44,605 nt of DNA from Mycobacterium sp. Its GTDB lineage: Bacteria; Actinomycetota; Actinomycetes; Mycobacteriales; Mycobacteriaceae. The position numbers and the translations under genes were made by a program. The DNA lies in NCBI GenBank assembly GCA_020438845.1, contig JAGQTV010000056.1:1-44605 (forward strand), in the 5' to 3' direction. The notes under the pieces were generated by a model, which did no database searches, had not been told where the DNA came from, and worked only from the letters and a program-made list of their open reading frames with translations. Shown here piece by piece: positions 7,275 to 16,495 of the stretch; position 1 is the first letter of the stretch, and each line of letters opens with the position of its first letter.

Positions 7275-9458
7275 ATGCCCGCAACCGCCATCGCTCCCGT
7301 TATCACCGGTCTCGCCGACGAACTTCGGGCGCTCTACGACGAGGCCCGTGCGTCAATGGGGGAGGCCGACCTCGAGCACGTTCGAACAGTGACCGCCTAC
7401 GGGCAGGCCATCAACGCGCGACGTCTGGAACTGCTGCGCACCGGAGGCCCGGGTGCCGCCAGCCGTGCCGCCGTGCTGGAGATGCTCTACCGCCTGCTGC
7501 AATTTTCCGAACTCGGCCACAACATCCTGCATGGCAGCTACGACGATCTGCCGGGCAGCGGGGAGTACCACTCCGATAGGTACGACTGGGACTTCAATGT
7601 CGATGTCGCACAGTGGAAGGTCATGCACCACGAGGGCCACCATCCCTACACCAACATCGTCGGCAAGGACCACGATCTCGGGTACAGCGTGCTGCGCGGC
7701 CAGGCGGCCCAGGACTGGTTTGGCCACCACGCGGTCCAGGTCGCCCTTCTCGGCGCCGTCTTCCCGTTCCTCGCCCAGTTGGCGCCCTTTCTGGTGGCGA
7801 ACATCACCAGAGAGGTTGACGGAAGCCGGTTTTGGTCCCGGGACACACTGCGCGGTCCGCTGCGGATCGCCCTGGCGGACACCAAAAGGCGGTTGGTCAC
7901 CGAGCCGTTGTCGATGGGGCGGCGGTTCCTGCCGGCCATGGTGGCCAACCATATCGGTGGCGTCGCGGGTTATGCGGCGGTGCTCTTCCTAGTCGCCATC
8001 GAACATCACGCGGGCGAGATGGAAGTCTTCGCCGACCCGGGACCCGACGAGACCCACGACGAGTACTACCGGCGGCAGATCCGCAGCACCCGCAACTTTC
8101 TGCGCAGTCCGCAACTGGATTCGGTGCTGCAGCGCATCCTCGAGGAGGAGGTGCCGTTCGACGATCGGCCGGATTTCCGAATCTTCTACGGCGGCCTGGA
8201 CACCCATATCGAGCACCACCTGTTCCCGGACCTGCCGCCGAACCGCCAGCGCGAGGTCGCTCCCCGGGTCAAGGAGATCGTCACCCGCTACGGCCTGCCC
8301 TATCACCAGACACCACTGGGAGAGACGGCCGCGTTGTTATTCAAAACCCTGACCGGCCTGTCTATTCCGGTGGGCGAACGTGAATCCGGCCATCCGCTAA
8401 TGCTGCTGAAACGCCAGGCCGGGCTGGCCCGCCGGGTTACCTCAGGGGTCCGATACCGGCGCCTGCCGGATGCGCCTTACCTGGATAAGCCCCGGTGGTA
8501 CAACGTGCCCGTCCGTGTCGTCGCCACCGAACAGTTGGCGCACGGTCAGGCGCTGACGATCCGGCTCGAGCGGCCCCGCGGATGGGACGACGTCTGCTGG
8601 GACCCGGGGGCCTTCGTCTCGCTGCGGATCGAGCACGGCGACGAAACGCTCATCCGCCAGTACAGCCTGGTCCACGACAGCGACGACTCGGACACCATGG
8701 ACATCTGCGTCAAACGGGTGCAGGGCGGCCGGGTTTCCAACCTGTTCAACGACGCACTGCGCGTGGGTGATTACCTCACGCTGCTGGGTCCGCCGGTGTC
8801 GACCGGGGGGCTGGCGACCCCCGAAGTCCCTGCCAGAGCGCTGTTCGTCGCCGGCGGGGTCGGTATCACGCCGATCATCAGTCAGCTGCGGCGGCTGGCC
8901 CGCTGCGGCGGACCCCGGGATGCCGTGCTGCTCTACTTCAACCACGACAACCGGATCCTCTTCGAGCACGAGATTGCCGAACTCGGCGAACTCGAGGGGA
9001 TCACCGTGCATGTCTTCACCGGACGCAGACCCACTCCGGATTTGATCGCCGGCCTGGTGCCCGACGCCGCGGATCGGGAGACCTTCGCGTGCGCACCTGG
9101 GGGTCTCGTGGAATTCCTGCGCGGGTATCTGGCCGACAGCGGCCAAGAATCCGACCGATTCCACACCGAGTCCTTTGCTCATCCCGAAATCGTCCGGCCC
9201 GCCGATGACGGCAGCCGATATGTGGTCACGTTCGCCCGCACCCGCCGCGCGATCGAGGTCGACGGCGCCACAACGCTGTTGGAGGCTGCCAACCGGGTGG
9301 GCATTCGGGTGCCGACCGGCTGCCGGAGCGGACTGTGCCGAGCCTGTGTGACAACGAAACTCAGCGGCCAGACGGAAGGTGAGCGTGCGGCTACTGCGGG
9401 CGAGCGGATCACGGTGTGTGACCGCCTGCCCCGGTCGAACATCGTGTTGGATCTCTAA
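7275..9458 (+). CDS. Fatty-acid desaturase fused to ferredoxin-type reductase
   Basis: A 727-aa fusion. Residues about 60-330 form a membrane fatty-acid desaturase/hydroxylase with three His boxes: H82-x3-H86 (GHNILHG), H118-H119 with H122-H123 (HHEGHH), and H311 with H314-H315 (HIEHH). They alternate with hydrophobic segments. Residues about 410-630 form an FAD/NAD(P) reductase (VRQYSL-like RQYSLVHD; FVAGGVGITPIISQLRRL). Residues about 640-727 are a plant-type 2Fe-2S domain with C683, C688, C691 and C715. Electrons from NAD(P)H would pass through FAD and the Fe-S cluster to the di-iron site of the same chain. In M. tuberculosis the corresponding parts, DesA3 and Rv3230c, are separate genes. 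ATG 7275 was chosen because upstream codons run into the divergent AraC gene. The lipid substrate is unknown. Confidence 0.88.
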   Translation: MPATAIAPVITGLADELRALYDEARASMGEADLEHVRTVTAYGQAINARRLELLRTGGPGAASRAAVLEMLYRLLQFSELGHNILHGSYDDLPGSGEYHSDRYDWDFNVDVAQWKVMHHEGHHPYTNIVGKDHDLGYSVLRGQAAQDWFGHHAVQVALLGAVFPFLAQLAPFLVANITREVDGSRFWSRDTLRGPLRIALADTKRRLVTEPLSMGRRFLPAMVANHIGGVAGYAAVLFLVAIEHHAGEMEVFADPGPDETHDEYYRRQIRSTRNFLRSPQLDSVLQRILEEEVPFDDRPDFRIFYGGLDTHIEHHLFPDLPPNRQREVAPRVKEIVTRYGLPYHQTPLGETAALLFKTLTGLSIPVGERESGHPLMLLKRQAGLARRVTSGVRYRRLPDAPYLDKPRWYNVPVRVVATEQLAHGQALTIRLERPRGWDDVCWDPGAFVSLRIEHGDETLIRQYSLVHDSDDSDTMDICVKRVQGGRVSNLFNDALRVGDYLTLLGPPVSTGGLATPEVPARALFVAGGVGITPIISQLRRLARCGGPRDAVLLYFNHDNRILFEHEIAELGELEGITVHVFTGRRPTPDLIAGLVPDAADRETFACAPGGLVEFLRGYLADSGQESDRFHTESFAHPEIVRPADDGSRYVVTFARTRRAIEVDGATTLLEAANRVGIRVPTGCRSGLCRACVTTKLSGQTEGERAATAGERITVCDRLPRSNIVLDL

Positions 9459-9477
9459 AATCGTTGCTGCTCCTCGC

Positions 9478-10563
9478 CTAATCGCCCCAGAACGACTTGA
9501 GGTCGTTGATGTCGCTCTGCGCGCGTTGCGCACCCAGCGCCATCGCATGTGCGAGTTGTGCCGGATCCATGAAATTCGTGCCTGAATCCGGATCTGCGCA
9601 AATCAGTTTGACCTTGGACCCCGTGGATTCGAGGAAGGACACCTCCTCGTGGATCTCGTTCGGGTTCACCCGCATCGCCAACCCGAAGGAGCCGGACGGT
9701 GGCGGCGCACTGAATAGGGAGAAGATGATGACCCGCTGGGCTCCCGCGAGGATGTCGGAGTGGGTGCTCGACGGGCTGACACCGCCGTCCATGCAGTAGT
9801 GGTCGCCCAGCCAGACCGGACCGTTGACGCCGGGGAGCGACGAGCTGGCCGCACATGCCGTAGCGATGTCGATGCCACTATCGGATGACACGACAACGAG
9901 TTCCGTCGTGTAACAGTCGACTGCGGTGGTGTGGTGCTTGGAGCTCGGCCAGGACGTGCCCCCCAGGAGCTTGGTAAGTGCGGCGGTGTAGGTGGCGACG
10001 GGAGTGTTGCGTGCCGCCATTGCCGCGCGACCGATCTCCAGCAGACTCTGGTAGTCGGTCGAGGTGGCGCTGCCCAGCACCTCGGTTGCGCGCTGCTGGG
10101 ATGGGGCGCCGGTGTTGGTGACGACCATCCTGGCCAGAACGTCGGGATCGGCGGCGAGGGGGGCAAGTCGCGAATACGCCTCGCTTACCGTTGCGGAACT
10201 GACGAAGCTGCCGACGATGCTCCCCGCCGAGGTGCCGATCGTCAGGTCGACGTTCTCGAAGTCGACGCCGTGGTTCTTGGCCTCCATACAGTAGGCGAGC
10301 GTCCAGAACGTGAACCACTCGCCGCCACCCCCGAAGGAAATAGCGCGCGCCTTGCCGGTGCCCAAGGGTGAGGTTGCCGGTATCGGGAAGACGGTAGGAC
10401 CCGACGGGGGTGGGGGAGGAGCGAGTGGCGTACCGCTGGTGGCCAACTCCACCGGTCGCCGAACTCTCGACACCGACTGATCGAGCGCCGCGCTCAGCGC
10501 GCAGGCGCCGGCCACCCCGCCGGCTCCCAGATGCAGCAGGGCACGTCGCGTCAGATCAGCCAT
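9478..10563 (-). CDS. Tat-exported patatin-like lipase
   Basis: A 361-aa protein. The N-terminus has a twin-arginine signal (LTRRALLHLGAGGVAGACAL) followed by a Pro-rich linker (residues 49-65). The patatin fold shows the oxyanion loop (FGGGGEW, residues 78-83), the nucleophile motif GTSAG with S112, and the catalytic Asp in CMDGG (D259), so the Ser-Asp dyad is complete. Patatins hydrolyse acyl esters of lipids. Export places it in the cell envelope or outside, so envelope lipid turnover or host/environmental lipid use is possible. It starts 27 bases after the CoA-transferase stop on the same strand and is probably co-transcribed. The last bases converge on the desaturase fusion gene, 19 bases apart. 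Confidence 0.85.
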   Translation of the reverse strand: MADLTRRALLHLGAGGVAGACALSAALDQSVSRVRRPVELATSGTPLAPPPPPSGPTVFPIPATSPLGTGKARAISFGGGGEWFTFWTLAYCMEAKNHGVDFENVDLTIGTSAGSIVGSFVSSATVSEAYSRLAPLAADPDVLARMVVTNTGAPSQQRATEVLGSATSTDYQSLLEIGRAAMAARNTPVATYTAALTKLLGGTSWPSSKHHTTAVDCYTTELVVVSSDSGIDIATACAASSSLPGVNGPVWLGDHYCMDGGVSPSSTHSDILAGAQRVIIFSLFSAPPPSGSFGLAMRVNPNEIHEEVSFLESTGSKVKLICADPDSGTNFMDPAQLAHAMALGAQRAQSDINDLKSFWGD

Positions 10564-10590
10564 TGTTGAATCCTCTCACCGCATACACCG

Positions 10591-11904
10591 TCAGAGTGCG
10601 ATTCCTTCAGCGAGAACCCCGGCTCGCAGATCCTCCCTGAAGTCCGGGTGGGCAATGCTGATAAGGGCTCGAATACGCTCCACGTTCGACAGGTAGCGCA
10701 AGTTGACGCAGCCGTATTCGGTTGCCACATACTGGATGTCGGTCCGCGGAGTCGTTACCGGGGTTCCCGCAGGAAGCCCGACTGCGATGTTTGAAATCCT
10801 CTCGCCGCCCTTGAGCCGCCGGGTGGACGGCATCACAAAGAACGACCTGCCGCCTTTGGAATTCCGGGCGGCTCGGACGAGGTCGAGCTGTCCGCCGGTT
10901 CCGGAAATCTGAATCCAGTTCACCGCTTCGGCGGCGACTTGCCCGGTAAGAGACACCATGAGGCAGGTGTTGATCGAGACGAAGGAATCGTTCTTGCCGC
11001 AGTCATGGTCGTTGATGGCTCGACTCAGCGGCAGAATGACACACTCTGGATTGTCGTCGACATAGTTCATCAGGTCTGGGCCGCCGGCTGCGAAGCTGAA
11101 AACCACTTTGCCCGGGTGAATGTTCTTGCAGGCTCCGGTCACAGCGCCGGCCTGCACCAAGGAGAACATGGCGTCGTTGAACATCTCGGTGTGAATGCCA
11201 AGGTTCTTCTTCTCGGCGAGACTGTGGGCGACGGCTCCGGGGACTCCGCCGATGCCGATCTGGATCGTGGCGCCGTCTGGTACCAGTGGCACCACATGAG
11301 ATGCGATCTGGTTCTCAAGGTCGGTCGGTGGAGCGCTGGGAAGGCTTGCGATCGGTATTTCGGTCTCGACAATGGCGTCGACCTGGGAGACGTGGATTGT
11401 GTTGAACTCGCCGTAAACCCTGGGCTGGGTAGGTTGGACCGTCACAATCGTGGTGCTGGCCAACTTCAGCGCCTCATGTTGTCCCATCCCGCCGCAGGGG
11501 CCGAATGTCATCCAGCCGTGTTTGTCGGGCGGGCTGACGTTGACGGACAAGACGGTCGGCTTGGCGCGTTCCCTGATGAAGCGGTCGGTCTCGGCGAGGT
11601 GAACTGACAGCTGGTTTACGTTGCCCTCAGGAGCCTTCATTCGTTCAAAGCGCCCGGTGAAGATCGTGTGGTAGTTGATTCGGCCTTTCATCTCGCCATC
11701 AAGTACCTTCAACGGGAACAGCGCCAATGCCGCGTAGAAGTCGACGTTCTCCAGTTCGGCACTGCGATCGGCGAGTGCTTGGCTGAATTCCAGCGGGATG
11801 GAGGATCCGCCTCCGACGAAAATGGAATCGCCGGATCGGACAAGCTGTGCAGCCTGGTCCGCGGTCATCAGTTTCGCCCGGTAATCGTCCCGCCAATCAG
11901 CCAC
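10591..11904 (-). CDS. Acetyl-CoA hydrolase/CoA-transferase (4-hydroxybutyrate CoA-transferase type)
   Basis: A 437-aa protein of the usual length for the family. It has the N-terminal CoA-transferase fold (VRSGDSIFVGGGSSIP), the GIGGVPGAV loop, the GIHTEMFNDA segment whose Glu is the likely covalent catalytic residue, and the C-terminal ATEYGCVNLRYLSNVERIRALISIAHPDFR signature (quoted in parts: EYGCVNLR and AHPDFRE). These enzymes move CoA between short-chain acids such as acetate, butyrate, 4-hydroxybutyrate or propionate. It lies between the haloalkane dehalogenase and patatin genes on the same strand, which fits degradation of small organic acids or alcohols. The exact acyl partners cannot be told from sequence. 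Confidence 0.87.
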   Translation of the reverse strand: MADWRDDYRAKLMTADQAAQLVRSGDSIFVGGGSSIPLEFSQALADRSAELENVDFYAALALFPLKVLDGEMKGRINYHTIFTGRFERMKAPEGNVNQLSVHLAETDRFIRERAKPTVLSVNVSPPDKHGWMTFGPCGGMGQHEALKLASTTIVTVQPTQPRVYGEFNTIHVSQVDAIVETEIPIASLPSAPPTDLENQIASHVVPLVPDGATIQIGIGGVPGAVAHSLAEKKNLGIHTEMFNDAMFSLVQAGAVTGACKNIHPGKVVFSFAAGGPDLMNYVDDNPECVILPLSRAINDHDCGKNDSFVSINTCLMVSLTGQVAAEAVNWIQISGTGGQLDLVRAARNSKGGRSFFVMPSTRRLKGGERISNIAVGLPAGTPVTTPRTDIQYVATEYGCVNLRYLSNVERIRALISIAHPDFREDLRAGVLAEGIAL

Positions 11905-12015
11905 GTTCTTCCACCTTCGATTTCGAATTGGGTGCCGGTCCCGATTCTATCGTCGGCGCATCGTGAAACCGGTTGTATTGGAGTAGATTTCGACTCTGCT
12001 GGGTTATTTTGGAGT

Positions 12016-12897
12016 TCAGTCGATTGTATCCAGCCAGTCGGCGATCGCCTGGCCGATCTGGTGTGGGCTGTCCTCCTGGATGAAATGACTTCCGGCAACC
12101 GTTACCTCGGTGAGATTGGGCCAACTGCGGCAGAACTCGCGCTGCGGACCGGTGAGGATGGCACCCGGTTCGGCGTTGACGAACAGCTTGGGAATGTCAC
12201 TCGTGGTCAACCACTCGGCATACGCGGCGACGATCTGATGGACATCGGCAGGTTCGCCGTCGATCGGGATCTCACGCGGCCAGGTCAGGGTGGGGCGCCG
12301 GTGCGCGGCGGCGGTGAACGGCCGGCGGTATTCGTCATGCTCGGCGGGAGTCAGGCCGCGCAGGATTGATCCGGGCAGCACTGCTTCGACGAACAGGTTC
12401 TTCTCGATCACCATCTGCTCGCCCGCATCCGAACGAAACGCCTTGAAGATCGCCGCCGCGGCCTCGGGCCATTCGGACCACGCGACCGGCCGGACGATGG
12501 CTTCCATGAAAGCGATTCCGCCAACCCCATCCCGGTGGCGGTTGGCCCAATCGAAGCCGAGGGCTGAACCCCAGTCGTGCAGGACCAGGACGACATCGTC
12601 ACCGAGATCAAGCTGCTCGAGGAGTCCGTCGAGGTAACGGCGGTGCTCCACGAAGCGGTAACTGCCCGGCCCGATGTCGTCGAGCTTGTCGGAGTCGCCG
12701 TGACCGATCAGGTCGGGCGCGATGCAGCGGGCCCGCCCCGACACGTGGGGGATGACGTTGCGCCACAGATACGACGACGTCGGATTGCCGTGCAGGAAGA
12801 CAACCGATCGCCCTTCCCCGGTCTCGTGGTAGGCCATCCTCTTGCCGTCGATGGTCAGGTAACGCTTGGCTAGCGGGGTCGGATCGATCGCGGTCAT
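12016..12897 (-). CDS. dhaA: Haloalkane dehalogenase (LinB/DmbA type)
   Basis: A 293-aa alpha/beta-hydrolase carrying the full haloalkane dehalogenase set: halide-stabilising N38 ([10 protein letters not shown]) and W109, nucleophile D108 ([10 protein letters not shown]), acid E132 (FMEAIVRP) and base H271 ([10 protein letters not shown]). The spacing matches LinB and M. tuberculosis DmbA (Rv2579). The reaction converts haloalkane plus water to alcohol plus halide in the cytoplasm. It starts 138 bases after the end of the TetR gene on the same strand, and a CoA-transferase follows 111 bases after its stop. A TetR-controlled catabolic set is plausible but unproven. Mycobacteria often carry such enzymes without known natural substrates. 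Confidence 0.95.
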   Translation of the reverse strand: MTAIDPTPLAKRYLTIDGKRMAYHETGEGRSVVFLHGNPTSSYLWRNVIPHVSGRARCIAPDLIGHGDSDKLDDIGPGSYRFVEHRRYLDGLLEQLDLGDDVVLVLHDWGSALGFDWANRHRDGVGGIAFMEAIVRPVAWSEWPEAAAAIFKAFRSDAGEQMVIEKNLFVEAVLPGSILRGLTPAEHDEYRRPFTAAAHRRPTLTWPREIPIDGEPADVHQIVAAYAEWLTTSDIPKLFVNAEPGAILTGPQREFCRSWPNLTEVTVAGSHFIQEDSPHQIGQAIADWLDTID

Positions 12898-13035
12898 CGG
12901 ACCCGCGCCGCGCGAGTCGCCTGCAGGAGGCTGTGGCCGAACAGCGGTGTCAAGGTCAGCTGCACGGCGGCACGGGCGGAACGGGCGGCACGGGCACCGC
13001 CGTTCGCGACCTCTGGGCCGACCTCAGGGCCGGAT

Positions 13036-13647
13036 TCAATCGACATCTGCCACATCGTATGGCCTCACGGCGGAATCCGGGATCGACAGCATGGCCAGCT
13101 GAGACCTGAGCATGTCCGCGACATCGTCGAGGGGGCGCGTCGAGCGCTCGACGCGGCACAGAATCACCGCGCCTTCGAGCGCGGCGATGGCAACGTTGGC
13201 CATGGGACGTGCCTGCGCTTGAGATGCGCCGGCCTCGCGTAGCAGGCGAATCAAGGTGGTCGCCATTCGCTGGAAGGAGGACTGGGACAGTTGGGCTGCG
13301 TCAGGGATCCGGTCGGGTCCGTCAACGGCCAGTGCGACGATGGGACATCCAGCTCGAAAGTCACTGTCCTGCAACATTTTCTTCCAGAAATCAACCAATC
13401 CATCAAGTGCGGCAAAGGGGCTTTGGTTGTTGTCCTCGACGATGCCGGCAACGGCATCGGCGCCGAGGGCGGCAGCCTCGATCACCAACTGGTCTCGGCC
13501 GCCGGGAAAGTGGTGATAGATCGAACCTCGGGGTGCGCCGCTGTGTGCGAGCACCGAATCCAGGGTCACGGCGTTGGGGCCTCGCTCCCGTAGGAGCGAC
13601 AACGCGCTGGTCAGCATCCGCTGACGAGTGTCGTCCCGCTTGCCCAT
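13036..13647 (-). CDS. TetR/AcrR-family repressor
   Basis: A 203-aa regulator. The N-terminal helix-turn-helix is clear (LLRERGPNAVTLDSVL and GAPRGSIYHHFPGGRDQLV), followed by an all-helical ligand domain with the TetR_C_LmrA-like features RAGCPIVALAVD and a central FWKKML helix. The ATG at 13647 (MGKRDDTRQRML) was chosen because upstream codons of the open frame would run through the palindrome that lies between this gene and the divergent oxidoreductase. It probably represses that oxidoreductase and perhaps the dehalogenase downstream on its own strand. Confidence 0.87.
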   Translation of the reverse strand: MGKRDDTRQRMLTSALSLLRERGPNAVTLDSVLAHSGAPRGSIYHHFPGGRDQLVIEAAALGADAVAGIVEDNNQSPFAALDGLVDFWKKMLQDSDFRAGCPIVALAVDGPDRIPDAAQLSQSSFQRMATTLIRLLREAGASQAQARPMANVAIAALEGAVILCRVERSTRPLDDVADMLRSQLAMLSIPDSAVRPYDVADVD

Positions 13648-13664
13648 CTGTCCGCCTAGTTGAC

Positions 13665-13680
13665 TATGAAATGTGTCATA
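13665..13680. promoter_or_regulatory. Candidate TetR operator palindrome
   Basis: The sequence TATGA-N6-TCATA (13665-13680) is an inverted repeat that sits 17 bases upstream of the TetR ATG and 45 bases upstream of the oxidoreductase GTG. It extends imperfectly on both sides (ACT and AGT). Position between divergent genes and symmetry suggest the TetR operator; binding is inferred. Confidence 0.55.
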
Positions 13681-13713
13681 AGTGATAGTGGGATGATAAC
13701 CGACCGGTCCGAC

Positions 13714-13718
13714 GGAGG
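13714..13718 (+). promoter_or_regulatory. Ribosome-binding site that decides the oxidoreductase start
   Basis: GGAGG lies 7 bases before the GTG at 13726. The alternative in-frame starts (TTG 13660, ATG 13666, ATG 13693) have no comparable site, and the first two fall in or before the palindrome. The GTG start also gives a protein that begins just ahead of the first Fe-S cysteine, as in the family. Confidence 0.65.
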
Positions 13719-13725
13719 CCCCGCT

Positions 13726-16224
13726 GTGCAGCAATGGCAGAAGACCGCTTGCATCTTGTGTGAATGCAACTGCGGTCTGGAAGTATTGGTAAGCGACCGG
13801 AAACTCACCAAGATCCGCGGTGACAAAGAAAATCCGGGATCACAGGGCTACTCGTGCGAGAAGCCTTTGCGCCTCGATTACTACCAGAACGGCCGGCACC
13901 GACTCACCGCTCCCATGCGGCGGCGGGCAGACGGGACCTACGAGGCGATCAGCTGGGAAGTCGCGCTCGACGAGATCGCAGCGCGTCTGCGAGACGTCGT
14001 CGGCCGCCACGGTGGTGACGCGGTCGGGTTCTACGGCGGTGGGGGGCAGGGTAACCACCTCGGTGGCGCGCACGGACGGGCCCTGATGAACGCTCTGGGG
14101 GCGCGGGTCTATACCAATGCCCTGGCCCAGGAGAAGACCGGCGAGAACTGGGTCGATCAGCTGCTCTATGGCAACCACACCACCGGCGACTTCGAGAACA
14201 GCGAAGTTGTGGTGTTCGTCGGCAAGAACCCTTGGCAATCCCACGGGGTGGCACGTGCCAGGCCGGTGCTGCGGGAGATCGGCAGAGACCCCGGCCGGGC
14301 GATGATCGTGATCGACCCCCGCAGGTCAGAGACGGCTGAAATGGCCGACTTCCACTTACAGGTGCGCCCGGGAACCGATGCCTGGTGCGTGGCCGCGCTC
14401 GTTGCGGTGCTGGTCCAGGAAGACCTGGTCGATCATGCATGGCTGGCCGACCACACCACCGGGGCAGCCCGTGTGCTCGATGCGTTCCGCGGCATCGACA
14501 TCGCCGGATGTGCCGCGCAGTGCGGGGTGCCCGAAGATCTGCTGCGAACTGCAGCACGCCGCATCGGCGCGGCGAAAAGCGTTGCCACCTATGAAGATTT
14601 GGGTGTCCAGCAAGCGCCCAACAGCACGTTGGTCTCGTATCTGCAGAAGATGCTGTGGATTCTGACCGGCAGCTTCGGCAAGCCGGGTGGAATGGCCATG
14701 CACTCCTGGCTGTTTCCGATCGCCGGAAGCTGGTACCCCGTCGACAAACGGAAGCGGTCGGACTCTGACCGCATCCGACGCCGGATGGCTCTGGCGGCCA
14801 TGGGTATCGGTGCCGGGCCGATCCGCAAATTCGCCGAGCAGATGCACAAACAGCAGAGACTTCAATGGATGATGGAACCGTTGCGTTTGCTCGCGCTCAC
14901 CAGTGCCCGGCTGACCCTGAACGAGTTCTTCGAGGCCACCGCGGTGCCCATCGCCACCGATGTGGCCGACCGGTTGAGCACGCGGGGCTCTTCGGGCCAC
15001 AGCCCTGTCACCGGAGCGCCGATCATCTCCCGATTGATCCCCGCCGCAACCCTTCCCGACGAGATCCTGACCGATCATCCCGCCCGGGTCCGAGCCCTGT
15101 GGGTCGATGCGTCGAACCCCGTTCACTCCCTTCCCGATTCAGCGCGCTGGCGCCAGGCGTTCGAAAGTCTGGATCTGAGCGTGGTGGTTGACGTCGCGAT
15201 GACCGAGACCGCTCGCTGCGCAGACTACGTGCTGCCGGCAGCCAGCCAGTTCGAGAAGTGGGAGCTATCGCTGTTCACCATGCACTTCCCGCACAATCAC
15301 TGCCAGTTGCGCGCGCCACTGATGGCGCCGTTGGAGGGCACCAAGCCGGAACCCGAGATCTACGCCGAAATAATCGACCGACTGAAGACTGTCGACCCCA
15401 CGATCGTCGCCCAGTTGGGTTCAGCCGCCCAGACCGGCCCAGAGGTATTTGCGCTCGCCTTCTTCAGCACCGTGTACTCCCAACCCGATCTGGCTGGGTT
15501 GGCTCCCTACCTGCTCTATCGCTCCCTGGGCGAGACATTCGGCGCCGGCAACCAGGCGTTGGCGATGGTGTGGGCGATGGCGCATCTGGCCGCCATCGCC
15601 CAACCAGGGGCAGTGGCCGCGGCCGGCTTCGCGGCCGAGCCGGCCAACAGCTTCGCGTTGGGCGAGAACCTGTTCGAAGCCATCAGGACTCACCGCGAAG
15701 GAGTGGTATTCACCGTCGACGAGTACCGAGACGCCTGGAACTACGTCCAACACGGCGACGGGCGATTTCATCTCGTCATTCCGGAACTGCTCGATGAGCT
15801 CGTGCGCTTGGAACAGGACCACCAGTCCTACACCACTGCGGAATTCCCATTCGTGCTGTCGGCCGGGGAACGTCGGGCGTTCACCGCGAACGTCATCATT
15901 CGCAACCCCGATTGGCGTCGGCGAGATGCGCAGGGCGCGCTTCGCATTTCACCCCGGGACGCTGGTGAACTCGGACTCGCCACCGGGGACCCAGCCCGCG
16001 TCGTCACCGAGGCGGGTTCTGCAGTGGCCGTCGTGGAGGTCACCGATGTCATGCAGGACGGTCATGTGTCGTTGCCGAACGGGATGGGCGTGTCCTATCC
16101 CTCACCGGACGGGGACGACGTGGTCGGAGTCGCCCTCAACGAACTGACGTCGACCACGCTGGTGGACAAGTTCTGGGGAACCCCATGGCACAAGCACGTA
16201 CCCGCGCGAGTGGAACGCGTCTGA
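13726..16224 (+). CDS. Molybdopterin (bis-MGD) oxidoreductase, formate dehydrogenase-like
   Basis: An 832-aa protein of the DMSO-reductase family. An N-terminal 4Fe-4S site is formed by C9, C12, C16 and C44 (ACILCECNCG...YSC). The molybdopterin domain follows (WEVALDEIAARL, FYGGGGQGNH, GKNPWQSHG, VIDPRRSETA). The C-terminal molydopterin-dinucleotide-binding domain covers about residues 715-830 (FVLSAGERRAFTANVIIRNP, SLPNGMGVSYP). No selenocysteine codon or clear formate-specific Cys is seen, so the substrate is open. There is no adjacent Fe-S or membrane subunit, and no Tat signal, so it is probably a cytoplasmic single-subunit enzyme. It is divergent from the TetR gene and probably repressed by it. 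Confidence 0.87.
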   Translation: MQQWQKTACILCECNCGLEVLVSDRKLTKIRGDKENPGSQGYSCEKPLRLDYYQNGRHRLTAPMRRRADGTYEAISWEVALDEIAARLRDVVGRHGGDAVGFYGGGGQGNHLGGAHGRALMNALGARVYTNALAQEKTGENWVDQLLYGNHTTGDFENSEVVVFVGKNPWQSHGVARARPVLREIGRDPGRAMIVIDPRRSETAEMADFHLQVRPGTDAWCVAALVAVLVQEDLVDHAWLADHTTGAARVLDAFRGIDIAGCAAQCGVPEDLLRTAARRIGAAKSVATYEDLGVQQAPNSTLVSYLQKMLWILTGSFGKPGGMAMHSWLFPIAGSWYPVDKRKRSDSDRIRRRMALAAMGIGAGPIRKFAEQMHKQQRLQWMMEPLRLLALTSARLTLNEFFEATAVPIATDVADRLSTRGSSGHSPVTGAPIISRLIPAATLPDEILTDHPARVRALWVDASNPVHSLPDSARWRQAFESLDLSVVVDVAMTETARCADYVLPAASQFEKWELSLFTMHFPHNHCQLRAPLMAPLEGTKPEPEIYAEIIDRLKTVDPTIVAQLGSAAQTGPEVFALAFFSTVYSQPDLAGLAPYLLYRSLGETFGAGNQALAMVWAMAHLAAIAQPGAVAAAGFAAEPANSFALGENLFEAIRTHREGVVFTVDEYRDAWNYVQHGDGRFHLVIPELLDELVRLEQDHQSYTTAEFPFVLSAGERRAFTANVIIRNPDWRRRDAQGALRISPRDAGELGLATGDPARVVTEAGSAVAVVEVTDVMQDGHVSLPNGMGVSYPSPDGDDVVGVALNELTSTTLVDKFWGTPWHKHVPARVERV

Positions 16225-16495
16225 CCGGGGCGAACACCGATAGCGCAGACGGGGTTCTCATCCGGGTCCGGCCGAAACCCGCTGGCGGATAACATGATCG
16301 GACAACCAGAAGGGTCGCCTTTGCCGCGGCAGCGCAGCGAGATGATCTCGGTCGACGGCGTGGCAGGTTCGGCAGCAGGAAGGCCGGACAGAGGGCTCGC
16401 CGACTCTCGTGTCGAACCTCGCCGGGTGTTGACCGGTTTGCAGACCAGTATCGCTCGCCTGCCTCCCCGTCTGGAGTCCATGGGTTGGCCTACCG

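Noticed and set aside
8442-9548. Minus-strand open frame opposite the reductase part of the fusion
   Set aside because: A shadow of the reductase gene; composition is reversed coding sequence.
13726-16224. Formate dehydrogenase with selenocysteine
   Set aside because: No in-frame TGA in the gene and no clear FdhF active-site pattern, so a general molybdopterin oxidoreductase call is kept.
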